A stretch of DNA of 64,000 nucleotides, taken from positions 682,001 through 746,000 of the forward strand of contig CP021226.1 of NCBI GenBank assembly GCA_003999685.1. The letters run 5' to 3'. The position numbers were made by a program, and so were the translations under genes. Each line of letters begins with the position of its first letter. Within the stretch, counting starts at the first letter, position 1. The notes beneath the pieces are model-generated. The model had not been told where the DNA came from. It saw nothing but the letters and a program-made list of their open reading frames with translations, and searched no databases. This DNA comes from Taiwanofungus camphoratus (lineage: Eukaryota > Basidiomycota > Agaricomycetes > Polyporales > Taiwanofungaceae). Positions 46,901 through 57,317 of this stretch are shown here, one piece after another.

Positions 46901-49900
46901 CGTGCGTGACCTGCCAGATGAGACCGTTTTTGAGACGACGATAGGTTCCATCGAGAGGGTACTTCTCTTCCGTAAGCGGGGCATCTCGATATGCCGGATA
47001 TGAGTCCCGTCCATACGTTGTGATTCGATCGTCTCCTTCGATGAATGCTATGACCAGTTCATCGTTGTTGATCATTTCCATCGCCTGATCCAATGTGATA
47101 CCGTTGACCGATTCTTCTACCAGGGGTGCAACTGGGGTGTCGCGGCGTGCAGTCTGCCTAGATATTTCCGTTGTTGGTAAGACAGAAGACATGGTGTCGA
47201 TCACCTCGAAGTCTCCTTCGTCTTCTACCTCCTCAATGGTGGGCTGCCATTGTTTCTTGAGGCGTTTGTCTCGTTCAGCAAGGAATGCCGCTACCTGTGG
47301 ACATGGGGGTGCTGACCAGTCTACCTCATAGTCTAGCGTGAGATCCAGGGCTTCTTCCTGTTCTCCACTCTCGAGATTCTTGCAGGGTCATGTGGTGCTT
47401 CAGTTCCACACGATCTCCCTTCCAGTTGATACTGGGATTCTCGAGTTTGAGCCATGTATGTCCGAAGATGATGTCTTCGTTCTCTATACTGGCCACGTAT
47501 GCTTTGACAAACTGGGGCTCGTTCCCGATTTTGTACGATAACAAGGCTCGCTTGTTAATGAGCGCTTGCTTGTTGGCCGTGCCGTCCACGTTGAACACCG
47601 GTATTGGGCGTGGTAGCGCCTCAGTCCGTAACTTGTGTTCCTTAACAAATTGTGGATGCATGAATATTCCTGATGTGCCACTATCGATAAAGGTGTGGGC
47701 TTCGACGGCTTTTCGTCCCACAGTAATCAGAATGTGAAGAGCTCTGTCATTCCGGACTACAAGTACAACATGGGACAGTGAAATGGATACGGGCAGTGGT
47801 TGTGTCGGCTCACCCTGCCCCTTTAAAAATCCTCCGTTCCTAACTCCTCGAACATTGCCCTCTTCTTGTCTGCTGAGAGCGTCTTGATGTATGAGCAGAA
47901 ATCTATGGGGGATCGTCCCTTGGGTTCCTTTGAGGTACTCCTTTGGCCTGACTTGGCCATCTTCTTTGGACACTTGCGCACCGCGTGTTCTCCCTTGTGG
48001 CAGTAGAAACTGTTTATAGACGATTGTCCATGTGGTACTTCCTCTCCTTCTCGCTAAGGCTGCATCCATCCTCCCACTTCTTGGTGAACGGCGTGGGGCA
48101 CGGGGTAACGAGTGCGTCCACCTCCATGGGTTCACCGTAGTCGACGTCGGTGGTGGCAGAGAGGGTTTGGTCGATCCCTCTGTAGACGGCGTCGAGGTGA
48201 AGAACATCGGCGTACCATTTCTCCATGGAGTTGGGTCGTTCCATATTGGTGCGGCCTGCGAGTGTCGTGTAGATCTGGCAGTCCAGACCTTTGATGAAGA
48301 TCGCCCTCAATGTGGGGTAATCATTCTCGGTGCGTTGGCCTTGGAGGCCCACAGAGGCGTCCTTTAACTTGGCCTTCTCTGCCAGGAGTCGGAACCTCTC
48401 CACGTACATCTTTGTACTGACCCTGGTCTTCTTGTTTAGTTGCTTGGCCGGCAACTCCATTAGCACTTGATGAGCCCACTGGACTCCTTCGTGCTCAGGG
48501 AACGCGAGTCGCAAGCTCGCCTTGAATACGTTCCAGCTAGCGTAGAGAGCATGCCCTCCTGCAGCCCGTTCATAAAATGTATTGCACCAGATATGTGCAT
48601 CCTGCCCTCCTTTCATGAGAGCGACTGTGTAAGTGATCTTTGCATCATCGCTTAACCCTTGATTGTTGGTGGCAGTGAGGTAGTGCTCCACCCGCTGGAG
48701 GAAACACTCCAGATCTTCTCCTTGCCCGGTGAACAGCTTCGGTGCAGGAATGTCGAGCTTAAGGGGTCGACTCCCCTGTTGCTGTTGCGCCGAAAGGTGC
48801 GCTATGAGCGCTTCAAGCTCCGCCCTGGTCATTGTTGCAATAGTAGCCATCGTGGTAGGGGTGGTAGGTGTTACGGGTGTGGAAGGAAGTGATGGGAAGG
48901 TGGGAGTGGTCGGAGTGGCTATCAACGGTGTCGAGGCTATCGACATGGGAAAGAAACCAGCTGGGTCTCTTTTGTCTGGTGGAGGGTTACATCTGAAATA
49001 GGGGGCTAATTTCTCCTGTGCTCGTCGAGCTGAAATTGTCCCTGCCCACGCAAGTGGGGAGTCCAGGCAGATGTGGACCGGCTTCTGAACTTCTGGTCTG
49101 ACCGGCAGGATGACCCAGAGGTGGACTACACTTTCAAATTCAAGGCATGGAAGGGCAGGGACAAGGAACCTCAGCAGCCGGTGAAGAGGGTCCCATCTTG
49201 GCCTAATCATCCCAAGCAGGCAGGCCGCAAGAACAAGGGCAAGGAAAAGGCGGTGATGCCACCTCACCCTGAAGATGAGGAAAACACCACTGAATCGGAC
49301 AAAGACAGTAGCCGTCACGATGAGTCAAGTGACATAGAGAATGGGAATGAGCCAGGGCCTAGTGAACCACATCGGTCAGGTCACACACAAAGACCCAGAG
49401 TGATGGACAGAGGTAGAGCACCACTCACAGGAGATGCAGCAGTGGCAGGGCCAACGAGTGTACCCACGGGTGCAGAGGTCGGCCCACTGGTAACCCTTTA
49501 TCTCAACATACCCAATCTCTATCACTGGCACATGCTGGAGGACAGCCAGTGGCCGGTCATATGGAGGATGAAGGAAGTGCGTCAAGGACTCTTGTGCCGG
49601 CCATACCCAGGACCAAGTTCAAGTCACCGGCAACAGTCCAAGACAGTCCTGAGGCAAGACAGACCTATCTGCTTAGTCTGTCCTGACAGATGCCGTATCG
49701 CAACTTCATCAAGGCCATCCCCAAACTGGTGTGGGGTTGTTCTTTTCATATTCATTATGGCAGCCTCAACATCCCTTGCACAGGCTCACATTATTGTTTC
49801 TGACAATCAGTCTCATCAATGGGCCTGGGGGGGAATGGAAGTACACCTCCTCCCACTGTACTAGAGCCGTCTACAGCAATATGGCCACAGGCTCCAAGTT

Positions 49901-50449
49901 CACCCAGTGGCTGTCCTCGAAGCCCTATTACACCAGCAGAGGGGACAACTTTAAGCTGGACATGGTGAAGACCCAGAACATGGTGTTGGTGATTGGGCTG
50001 ATGCTCAGGGACTTGAAGGAGGCCCAGGTGGCCAATGAAGTGGAGGGTGAGCCCACCAACTTGCCTGACTATGTTCTCAACTCAGTGCTCAGTGAGGACA
50101 TAGTGGAGAATGTCCTGCTGCCTGCATGTGATGAGATGAGGATAGGCATAGAGGTGGTATCAGAAGACACTGAGGTGATGGGGGACAGCTCCAGACTGAC
50201 CAGATCAGCTTCAAGGCATCCCCAGGCACAGCCCGATAAGTCTGGTGGACCTGATGTGCTACCTGTGCCAAAGAAGAATGGTGCCGGTCCAAAGGAGGGG
50301 AGCCAGAAGAGGAAAAAGAATGAGTTGAAGCCTGTGGAGGAGGAGGATGAGGTAGAATCATCATTTAGGAAGAAGGGGAAGGGGGTGCCTGGATGACCCA
50401 AACCCAGGCCAGCCAACAGGGGTGGGAGGAGGACTGTGGCTTAGAGTGC

Positions 50450-50665
50450 ATTCAGAGGAGGAAGACCAGGGTTGCAGCACTGGTGGCGATGGTTGTGGCA
50501 CCGGTGGCTGCCAGTGTGGCACTGGTGGCTGCCAGTGTGGCACCGGCAGCAATGATTGCAGTGCCATTGACGATGGGTGCGGCGCTAGCAGCGATGAGTG
50601 CAGCACCGGCGGTGATGGTTGCGGTGCTGGCGGCTGTGAGTGCAGTGCCAGTGGTTGTTACAAGG
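50450..50665. repeat. 21-bp minisatellite, Cys-heptapeptide type, copy 2
   Basis: About ten 21-bp units lie directly after the end of the unknown gene (typical plus-strand unit GATGGGTGCGGCGCTAGCAG plus one base). A plus-strand frame encodes the same heptad as at 40.4 kb (GCGTGG, ECSTGGD, GCGAGG). The unit is on the opposite strand relative to copy 1. Confidence 0.75.
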
Positions 50666-51018
50666 CGGTAACGGTGCGAACATACATCTTTTCATTTCTC
50701 TTCACTATACTGGACTAGCGGGTCATGTACACTTACAATTATCACCATTACTCCTGATGGGCTGACTGTCATCTGCTTAGTTATGGACTGTTCCTCAGAA
50801 GGGACCACTTGAACCTCTGACTTATGGACACTTAGGTACTGGTACTCGTGGGAGTGAGGGCTGGCTTGCCCTAAACCCACCATAGTACTTAAGGGGTCAG
50901 CTCACTGCAGAGCACCCCAATCTTGTCCTCCTTAGTTACACTGTGTACTTTGGTGCTGTTGTTACCATTTGTACTTTACGACTGGGCTTAGGCCCCTATA
51001 CCTTTGTCTATTCAACGG
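50666..51018. other. Intergenic stretch before LTR E copy C
   Basis: About 350 bp of mixed sequence. Short open stretches on both strands look like shadows. I see nothing identifiable. Confidence 0.4.
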
Positions 51019-52970
51019 TGATGAGTCCCGTAGCCTCCTGGGCCCCGAATCGCGATTTTAGGAACTTTCTGATCCCCCAACCGACCACTCTAAGACTCTC
51101 CTACAGCCTACGACAGGAGGGATAGGTTCCTATAATATTCCTAACTCCCCCTCTCCTTCCTAAACCCTCCTAACACCCTACGAAGTCTTGCGAAGTCACA
51201 CGAGGTGCTACGAGATTTCGAATGCTAGACGCGAAGTCCCTAACTCCTGCTAAGTCCACTATCGGACACTGCCGGCCCTCCCATACTGTTCCATTGGATC
51301 TAGGTCCTATCTACAACGTCACTCATCCCGGGCTTAGCTAAGAAGTCTTAGCTAAGTCTCTCCTAGCTCTTGTGATTGCAGCTACCTCCGATAGGCTCCG
51401 AAACGGTCCGAAGTTCCAGAAATTGGACTTAGGAAGCCTTGTGCACCCCCATGGGTCTCGATCCTATGCCATAAGGTCATCCTAGGGCGTACCCATATGA
51501 CCCTCCACCCAGTTAGGACACCTCCTGCCCCGATTAGGCCAAGTCCCGCTGCTAAGAACTTCGTGCACTCTTAGCCCGCTAAGATAGGTGATCACGGCGC
51601 ATGGCTGCTCTCGGATAGTCATCCCGCCCTCGTGAATGAAGTTGGTCACCTTTCTACCGTTCGTAGTTCCCCTGTTTCAGTTCCTAATTAGTTCCTATCC
51701 CCCTCGTGTTCACTTCGGAGTCCATGCGTTTTAGTACACATTTCGGACTCGTAAGGATCACTTCGCGCAAGATTAGTTCACCTCACGCTCCCCTATTTAG
51801 TCAGAGGTAGTTTACTATGTACGAGAGAGACCCCTCAGTGCACGCTTCTCTCTTTGGAATACCAGTTCCCCTGTAGCTCTGATCTCAGGAAAGCGCCGCG
51901 AGTACAATCTTAGGAACGGTCCCAAGGTCCCTAAGTCTCCACCCCAGCTCCATTTCAGTACCTTTGAACTACGTCTACGCTCGCGATATATCTACGAACT
52001 ACGTCTACGCTTCCCGAACTACGCACTACGATCTACGAAGTCGCCGTGACTTCGTGCCCTTCAGCACCTCTTATAGCACCTATCCGGTGGGCCTCCGCCT
52101 TAGTTATACCCTTAGGCTCACGTTGCGACATCCCTACGTCCTACAAATAACCCTACGACTCCCCCATAGCCTTCATTACAGGCTATAGTACATCTCTCTA
52201 CGCCCTCGAACTCTCCGACCCACACCTCGACGTCATCAGACACTTCAGAGCTTCCAGCAACCTCGTTCCCTCATTCCTATTCCAAGTATTAGCTCTCCGA
52301 ACCATCCGACCTCTCCTACAAGTCTCCTACGCCAGCCAAACCTCGCCCACCTCGCTCTAACAAACCTCTAAGCCTTACACCCTTTAGCTAACTCTAGCTA
52401 AAAGGACTTCGCAGCAGTCTCGTACCCTCTGCCACTTAGTAGAAATTATAGTCCATTGGCTTATTGCTCCCTAACTCTATACAGCCTACGAAGTCAGCTC
52501 GCGCGATTTAGCTAAAACTTCGAAGGACTTCGCAGAATCTCGAAGGACTTCGCGTACTTCGGAGGGCCTCGCAAGGCCTTAGGGACAGTATAACACTTAG
52601 GAACAAGATCCTGTTGTGCAGGACCCTTGACCCCTTACTCCCCTACTTACAAAAACAAGACATACAGGTTTCCCGGTATCATACAGGTTGTAGCTCCTAC
52701 CCTCACACCCTCACAGTTATCACACTACCCCCAGCCACGTTGCGGAGCACTCTCTAGGTACCAGGGTCCCCTAGGTCGTATCAACGGGTCGCCTCAGACC
52801 ATCTATATCCTTGTGACTACACTGGGACTTAGGCTGTGACTTAGCCCACAACTCTCTCGAGACCGTTGGGCTAACAGTTGAAGACTTAGACATGTACTCG
52901 TTGTCAGCCAGGCTGACTCCTCGTCTACACTTCACACCTGACTACTCAACGACTCCCCATCACAGTAGTC
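51019..52970 (+). repeat. LTR family E, copy C (young, CpG-rich)
   Basis: It starts TGATGAGTCCC and probably runs to about 52.97 kb (CCCCATCA); the right edge is uncertain. This is the best-preserved member: CpG is abundant, including repeated CGAAG words (for example CGAAGGACTTCGCAG). It is collinear with copies A and B. Its last ~200 bp resemble the end of LTR D (CCCTAGGTCGTATCA), so D and E are related families. No target duplication or coding internal domain was found beside it. Confidence 0.7.
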
Positions 52971-53233
52971 ACCTATGGGCAGAGACTCCCCCATAACACT
53001 TTCTGGCCCTCTTGCCTGATGCCAGCTGGCTGGAAGAGGGATGGGCTGCTTTGGAAGCAGCTCATTGGCGGCGCATTGCAGGAGGAGGCTGGGTGCATTT
53101 TGCTTTGGCAAAATGGCACCGGTCACATGCTGTGATCTTGCCTGTCAGTGGGCAGTCAGGGTGTGTTGAAATGATGCAGTCACCCGGTTCACACCAGGTG
53201 CATGGTGGGTCCTGTGAATATGTCAGAATTCAT

Positions 53234-54204
53234 TCAGGCAGTGAATGAGGTATCACTCACCATGGGCCTTGCCCATTCCTTTGAGCGTATCGCCCTCAGC
53301 CTCTGGGATGGCTTGTTCTGCTCACTCGGTGCCGCAGACACCGACCGGGATCGTGACTGTGCCCAGCTGCTGCTCCTCAACGGCCAGCCCCACTCATCCT
53401 CTGAAGGTCCCAGCGTCATCTGCTTTAAAATCCCCTTGGGCTTGCGAGGCATCTGGGGCGTTTGACGTGGCAGTGGGGAGGGAGTGGGCGGTCACCGTGC
53501 TGGTCACTTCTCCTTGTGGTGCTGCACCCTCTCATCAGGACCCATCTCTTCCATCTCCACATCCTCCTCCACCCCACCTGGCTCCTGCACTGCACTGGAG
53601 TTCATCCTCGCTGGCACCACTGTGACATCCAGCCCCATCCTCACCTTCTTTCTTCTCTGCCCCTCCTCAGCCTCATCCTCCACCACTCTCTCCTGGGTCC
53701 TTTTGGCACCTGAAACTGCTGGATAATTGGAATCAGTAAGTCCCAGTCCTAGTATCATGATGCAGCTACTCACCCTCTGCTTGCCACCAAATGTCCTTCA
53801 TGTCATCCTCCCCCACCTCTGCCATAGCACCCTCCGGCGGCTCCAAATACCAGGGATTGGCCTTGATGTCCGGATCATCTGCTGCAATGACCTCCAGATG
53901 TGCCAGCATGCTGTGCTGAGTGGCATGCGCAAATTCGCCTGCACCGCTTAAGATGATCGCAGGCATGTATGGCCACTCACCAGCAGTGGAGGCCATCACG
54001 AGGAGGTTGTGGAGGGGGCACTGGAATGGACGTATATAGAGTAAGTATGAACAGAAGGAGGGACAAACATACCAGCTCTTGCTCTAACCTCTCCTCAAAC
54101 CAGGTACGGTGCAAGTGGTTGAGGTTGGGCAGGTGAGAGAGGGCGAGATGCACCTGGTTGGCCATGAGATAGAGGCCATTTTGCACTGAGGAGGTGGTAG
54201 ACAT
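53234..54204 (-). CDS. Unknown gene H1 of the duplicated head-to-head pair, copy 1
   Basis: No function recognised. Start 54204 gives MSTTSSVQNGLYLMANQVHL, then HLHRTWFEERLEQELV. Exon 2 (HNLLVMASTAGEWPYMPAII) runs on through GAGEFAHATQHSMLAHLEVI, AADDPDIKANPWYLEPPEGA and EVGEDDMKDIWWQAEG. A GT-AG intron of ~55 nt lies near 53.73 kb, then AVSGAKRTQERVVEDEAEEG and an acidic region. The C-terminal KGILKQMTLGPSEDEWGWPL block may require another splice, and the end at 53234 is tentative. The well-kept introns and CpG suggest recent activity. The protein looks soluble, helical and acidic. The paralogue is at 61.6-62.4 kb. Confidence 0.5.
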
Positions 54205-54455
54205 TTTCAAAGCTAGAAATAACTTCAGAAGCAAGTGTGATGATGCATGAATTGGGTTGGTGAATGCGGTGATGTCAATGACCGGTGGACGAACGACGGT
54301 GAAAAAGATCGTGAGATGATCACATGATCGGCACGTTCAGATAGATCACATGATCAAAACTTACTGATGCCTGCCTGATTCCTCATGTTCAATCCCAGCT
54401 CTGTTTCTGTACTGATCTTGAGCTTAAAATTTGTCATTTCTCTGAGCAATACAAC
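54205..54455. promoter_or_regulatory. Divergent promoter of the H1/H2 pair, copy 1
   Basis: 251 bp separate the two start codons. The sequence is alignable with 62407-62657 in copy 2, including TGATCACATGATCG/TGATCATGTGAT-type words (around 54.32-54.36 kb and 62.52-62.57 kb). A shared bidirectional promoter is the simplest reading. Confidence 0.55.
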
Positions 54456-56862
54456 ATGTTCAACACATCCAAGAGTGAGTGCTCTCAACGATTCCCTGTT
54501 TCTGATACCAATGGCCCTGTTTCAGACACTCAATCCAAGGGCAAGGGCACCACCAGGCCTTCTCAGCCCCAGCAGGCACCCACCATCTCTCCCTCCTCAT
54601 CTGATCAGCCCAGTGAGCATCAGGGGACAGGGCAGGATCCCAACATGTGGAATTTGCCTCCATCACCCCCCAGAAGGGTGGCCCCAGAGATGGGCAGAGA
54701 AGGGACAGAAGGAGGGAGAGGCCAGGGAGGAAGGAAAGGGAGCAGCAGGGGCCTCTCACAGTCAGTGGCTCCACATTCCTCATCCCATAGACAGACCTCC
54801 AAAACCTCTTCCCAACCTCTGGAGTGGACTCTGCTTCCTCCTCCTCCATCACTGATCACCCAGCATTCATCCTGGGACACATCTGGACAGCCTGACTGGA
54901 CATGACTTCCTCCCCCACCTCTGTCATCAGCAAGCCATCAATTATGGGATATATCCCACCCTTCCCTGGCAAGCACTGGACCTCCAAAGTTGTTTGGTCA
55001 GTCAGGCCGGCTGCCATCCCAACCATCGGACTGGACCATGCTGCCATCACCACCACCACCATCTGCCAGTCAATCTTGGCCTCCCCCCTTTGAACTGCCT
55101 GGGTGGACAACTCTACCACCATCACCCTCATTACAGTCGGTTCCATCTTCCTGGGCTCCATCTCAAGTACCTGAGTGGACCCAGCTTCCGCCCCCTCCTG
55201 CAGCATCAGCAAGACAGCCATCAGCATCCAGGTCAAGGATTTCTGAACAGGCTGACCCTCCTTCCTCTTCTGCAAAAGGAAAGGAGGCCAGATCAACAGC
55301 GATGTTGCCCCCATCCATCCTACACCAGCACTGGCATCAGCACCAGCACCAGCAGGTGCAGGAGCCATCTGGAAGGCCAAGACCCAGGCCTCAGTTTGCA
55401 GGAAGGGTGCAACAGGATGTTCAGGAGGGGCATGAAGAGATCCCACAAGTGGCAGGACCGTCAGTGGCAGGTGCAGTGCCAGTGGGTCGTGCAATAGCAC
55501 CGTTGGCACCAAGCACGGCGCTGTCGGGTCGAGGACTGGCACCATCAGATCATGGAATGGCACCGTCAGGCTCAAGCATGGTGCCGTCAGATCATGGACT
55601 GGCACCGTTGGGTCATGGACCAGCGCTGTCGGGTCGTGGACCAGCACCATCGGGTCGTGGACCGGTGCTGTCGGGTACAAGCATGGCACCGTCAGGTCAT
55701 GGACTGGCACCATCAGGTCCTAGCACGGTGCCGTCGGATTCAAGCACGGCACCGTCGGGTCATGGACCGGTGCCATTCGGTCATCCAGTGGTGCCATTGG
55801 GGGCAGGCGCAGCGTGGCAGCCGCAAGCACATCTGCAGCAGGAAGTGGGACAACCCTGGTGCTGAAAAAGAAGGGCAAGAAAACCCACCTTCTGTCCATT
55901 GTCCCCCTCCCCCCCTTCATATATGATGATGATGTGGAGGTCATCCCTCTCACTGACAATGTAAAGAAGTATTGTGAGTCCCACCCCATTCCTTTCGGAT
56001 GCTTGGTGTCCACCATCTATGGCACCATCATTGACATCAAAAGGCCCACCAAGCCCCACCCCGACCTCACCCCCTTTGAGAAGCAGAGGCACAACCTCTT
56101 CGGCCCCAGATGTCCCACCATGACCTCCACAGGCTATAGGGAGATGATGGCCATCAGGCATCAGGAGTTCTTTGCAGATGAGGAGTTTGTGGCAGTGGGA
56201 TTGAGCCCCAACCAGAGGAGATTGCCTCTCTCTCCTCCTTCATTCTCCTCTTCTGGTAGTGGCTCTTCTGGGGATGGATCTGGCAGTGAGGGACAGAGCT
56301 CTGGAGGGGGGTTGCAGTATGAGACAGATAATGATGAGGATGATGATGATGATGATGAGAAGGAGGAGGAGGAGGAGGAGGAGGAAGATGAGGAGGGGCA
56401 GGAGCAGGGGGATGTCATAGAGCTCAGCTCTGATGCTGGGCAGCATGCAGATCAGATGGAGGTGGATGAGGGCCAGGCTCAGGTAGGTAAGTTCTTTTTC
56501 CCCTTTTCCATGGTTCTAATAGTACATGGGCATGCACAGGCACAATTGTCAGCAAGGGGACAAGCTCAAGGGCCAGACTCCAGTGATGATGGTGAGTTCT
56601 CAATCATGGTTCTCTCATCCAACTCCTGTCTTTGTGTTCACTCATGGTTTATGTAGAATCTGTTTTTTCAGCAGATTTGCTGAGATGGGCTGATGAGCAC
56701 ACTGAGACCCAAGCTGCTGCTCAGTTGGTATATGCTTATCAGCATCTCAGGGTAGAGCAGGTCAAATCTGCTGATTCTTTGCAAAGGCTGACTGACATGA
56801 GGGACTTCAATGCCTTGGGGGTGGATTCTGTAGCACATGTACTAGAAAGGTACAAAATGTAA
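54456..56862 (+). pseudogene. Unknown gene H2 with W-T-x-L-P-P-P-P repeats, copy 1, near-intact
   Basis: No function recognised. Start ATG 54456 (MFNTSKSECSQRFPVSDTNG). A Ser/Pro/Gln-rich N-terminus follows. Then five or more repeats of a W-T-x-L-P-P-P-P unit (EWTLLPPPP, GWTTLPPSP, EWTQLPPPP) cover about 54.82-55.2 kb. A 7-residue repeat array covers 55.5-55.8 kb. A conserved-looking globular block (FIYDDDVEVIPLTDNVKKYC, FGCLVSTIYGTIIDIKRPTK, LFGPRCPTMTSTGYREMMAI) comes next, then a long acidic run (56.33-56.4 kb). Two GT-AG introns near 56.48-56.54 and 56.59-56.67 kb lead to a final exon, DLLRWADEHTETQAAAQLVY, ending at 56862. An in-frame TGA at 54903-54905 and a frame change near 55.85 kb make it a probable pseudogene, unless spliced. 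Confidence 0.5.
55495..55815 (+). repeat. 21-bp coding minisatellite in H2
   Basis: About 15 units of 21 bp (for example GCACCGTCAGGTCATGGACT plus one base) encode heptads of the type A-P-S-G-H-G-L / V-P-S-D-S-S-T. The 7-codon register is kept throughout. Copy 2 of the gene is cut off before this point, so its history there cannot be compared. Confidence 0.85.
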
Positions 56863-57009
56863 CCATATCTACATTCCTGTTCTTGGGACTTCATGTATAT
56901 CTGAATATGGCTGTAATTTATCAAAGCTTTACCCAACAGTGAGGCCTTTATTTAGGCATCAGACTTGATCTGGCTGCTGCAAGGGCCAGGAGGCATCCCT
57001 GGAAATGAG

Positions 57010-57317
57010 GAATGGCCAGCCAACCCGTTGCAACGGGATGGGTCCATCATCAGCTGACCCAGTGCAATGGGTAGGTTTCATCCCCAGCCGATCTGTTGCA
57101 ACGGGATGGTACCATCACTGGCTGACCCATTGCAACGGGATGGTCCCATCCCCGGCCGACCCATTGCAACAGGAATACATTCACACCCGGCCGACCTGTT
57201 GCAATGGGGCTTGTTTCAATGGTCGGTCGACGTCAGACGGTCCGTTCACAATGGGTCAAACTCAGCGTTTATTGGCCCGTTGCAACAGGGTTTTTCACTG
57301 GATGGGCTCGCTGGCTG
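57010..57317. repeat. ~35-bp tandem array with palindromic core
   Basis: About seven or eight diverged units of 33-36 bp occur. The core CCCGTTGCAACGGG (57024-57037) is a perfect 14-bp palindrome and recurs as CCATTGCAACGGG, CCGTTGCAACAGG and similar, with GGCCGACC/GGCTGACC between cores. It ends where LTR D copy 3 begins. No coding function is supported. Confidence 0.8.

Larger units (their letters stand above)
42844..49020 (-). mobile_element. Ty3/gypsy chromovirus-type element C, relatively young
   Basis: It is minus-strand, with long open blocks in the order gag, protease, reverse transcriptase, RNase H, integrase. Gag covers 48.95-48.01 kb (LFTGQGEDLECFLQRVEHYL). A CCHC-type knuckle lies near 48.0 kb. 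Protease is at 47.7 kb (AHTFIDSGTSGIFMHPQF). Reverse transcriptase spans 46.58-45.9 kb, including YMDDILIYS. RNase H is at 45.8-45.4 kb and integrase at 45.09-44.2 kb (STAFHPQMDGE). A chromodomain-like tail ends at 43914 (YRVRWKGYSSTDDSWE). One LTR is seen at 42844-43347; I find no LTR upstream of gag, so the 5' end looks missing. It is CpG-rich with long open blocks, so much younger than elements A and B, but it does not look whole; a handful of interruptions. It split the unknown gene at 41.8-50.4 kb. Confidence 0.88.
41823..50396 (+). pseudogene. Unknown multicopy-type gene, head-to-head with KDZ, split by a gypsy element
   Basis: I do not recognise a function. From ATG 41823 it reads MPRNSIPQTHKDAINALFPE, then charged helices (QDVYEDLEELENRKLTDEEK). 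Exon 2 (from 42039) includes KKYTRNKQEKKAERKEF, TVKAQLCAAVSEEQKAAYV, HGEKAAKEFAQYVFKMMG and MRVYVLGAYRRKNAKIYITE. This layout resembles a large Agaricomycete-specific family of unknown role (weak recollection). Introns with good GT-AG sites remain at about 41985-42038, 42462-42512 and 42627-42664. After the inserted element, coding-like sequence resumes at about 49.07 kb (LLNFWSDRQDDPEVDYTFKF) and runs to KGKGVPG and a stop at 50396. An in-frame TGA at 41907-41909 makes it a pseudogene. It starts 219 bp from the KDZ start, so the two may share a promoter. Confidence 0.55.

Noticed and set aside
42844-49020. Calling element C a complete element
   Set aside because: I find only one LTR; upstream of gag the sequence passes into the interrupted host gene without a second LTR.
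54856-55713. 285-aa minus-strand open frame over the H2 gene
   Set aside because: It is an antisense shadow of the 7-codon minisatellite and proline repeats; period-21 sequence is open in several frames. Composition is repetitive and no independent start or splice context supports it.
56330-56420. GAT/GAG microsatellite as an independent feature
   Set aside because: It encodes the acidic run of H2 in frame and is flanked by coding sequence on both sides.
57010-57317. CRISPR-like array
   Set aside because: Units are diverged and have no unique spacers, and the genome is eukaryotic; it is a tandem repeat.
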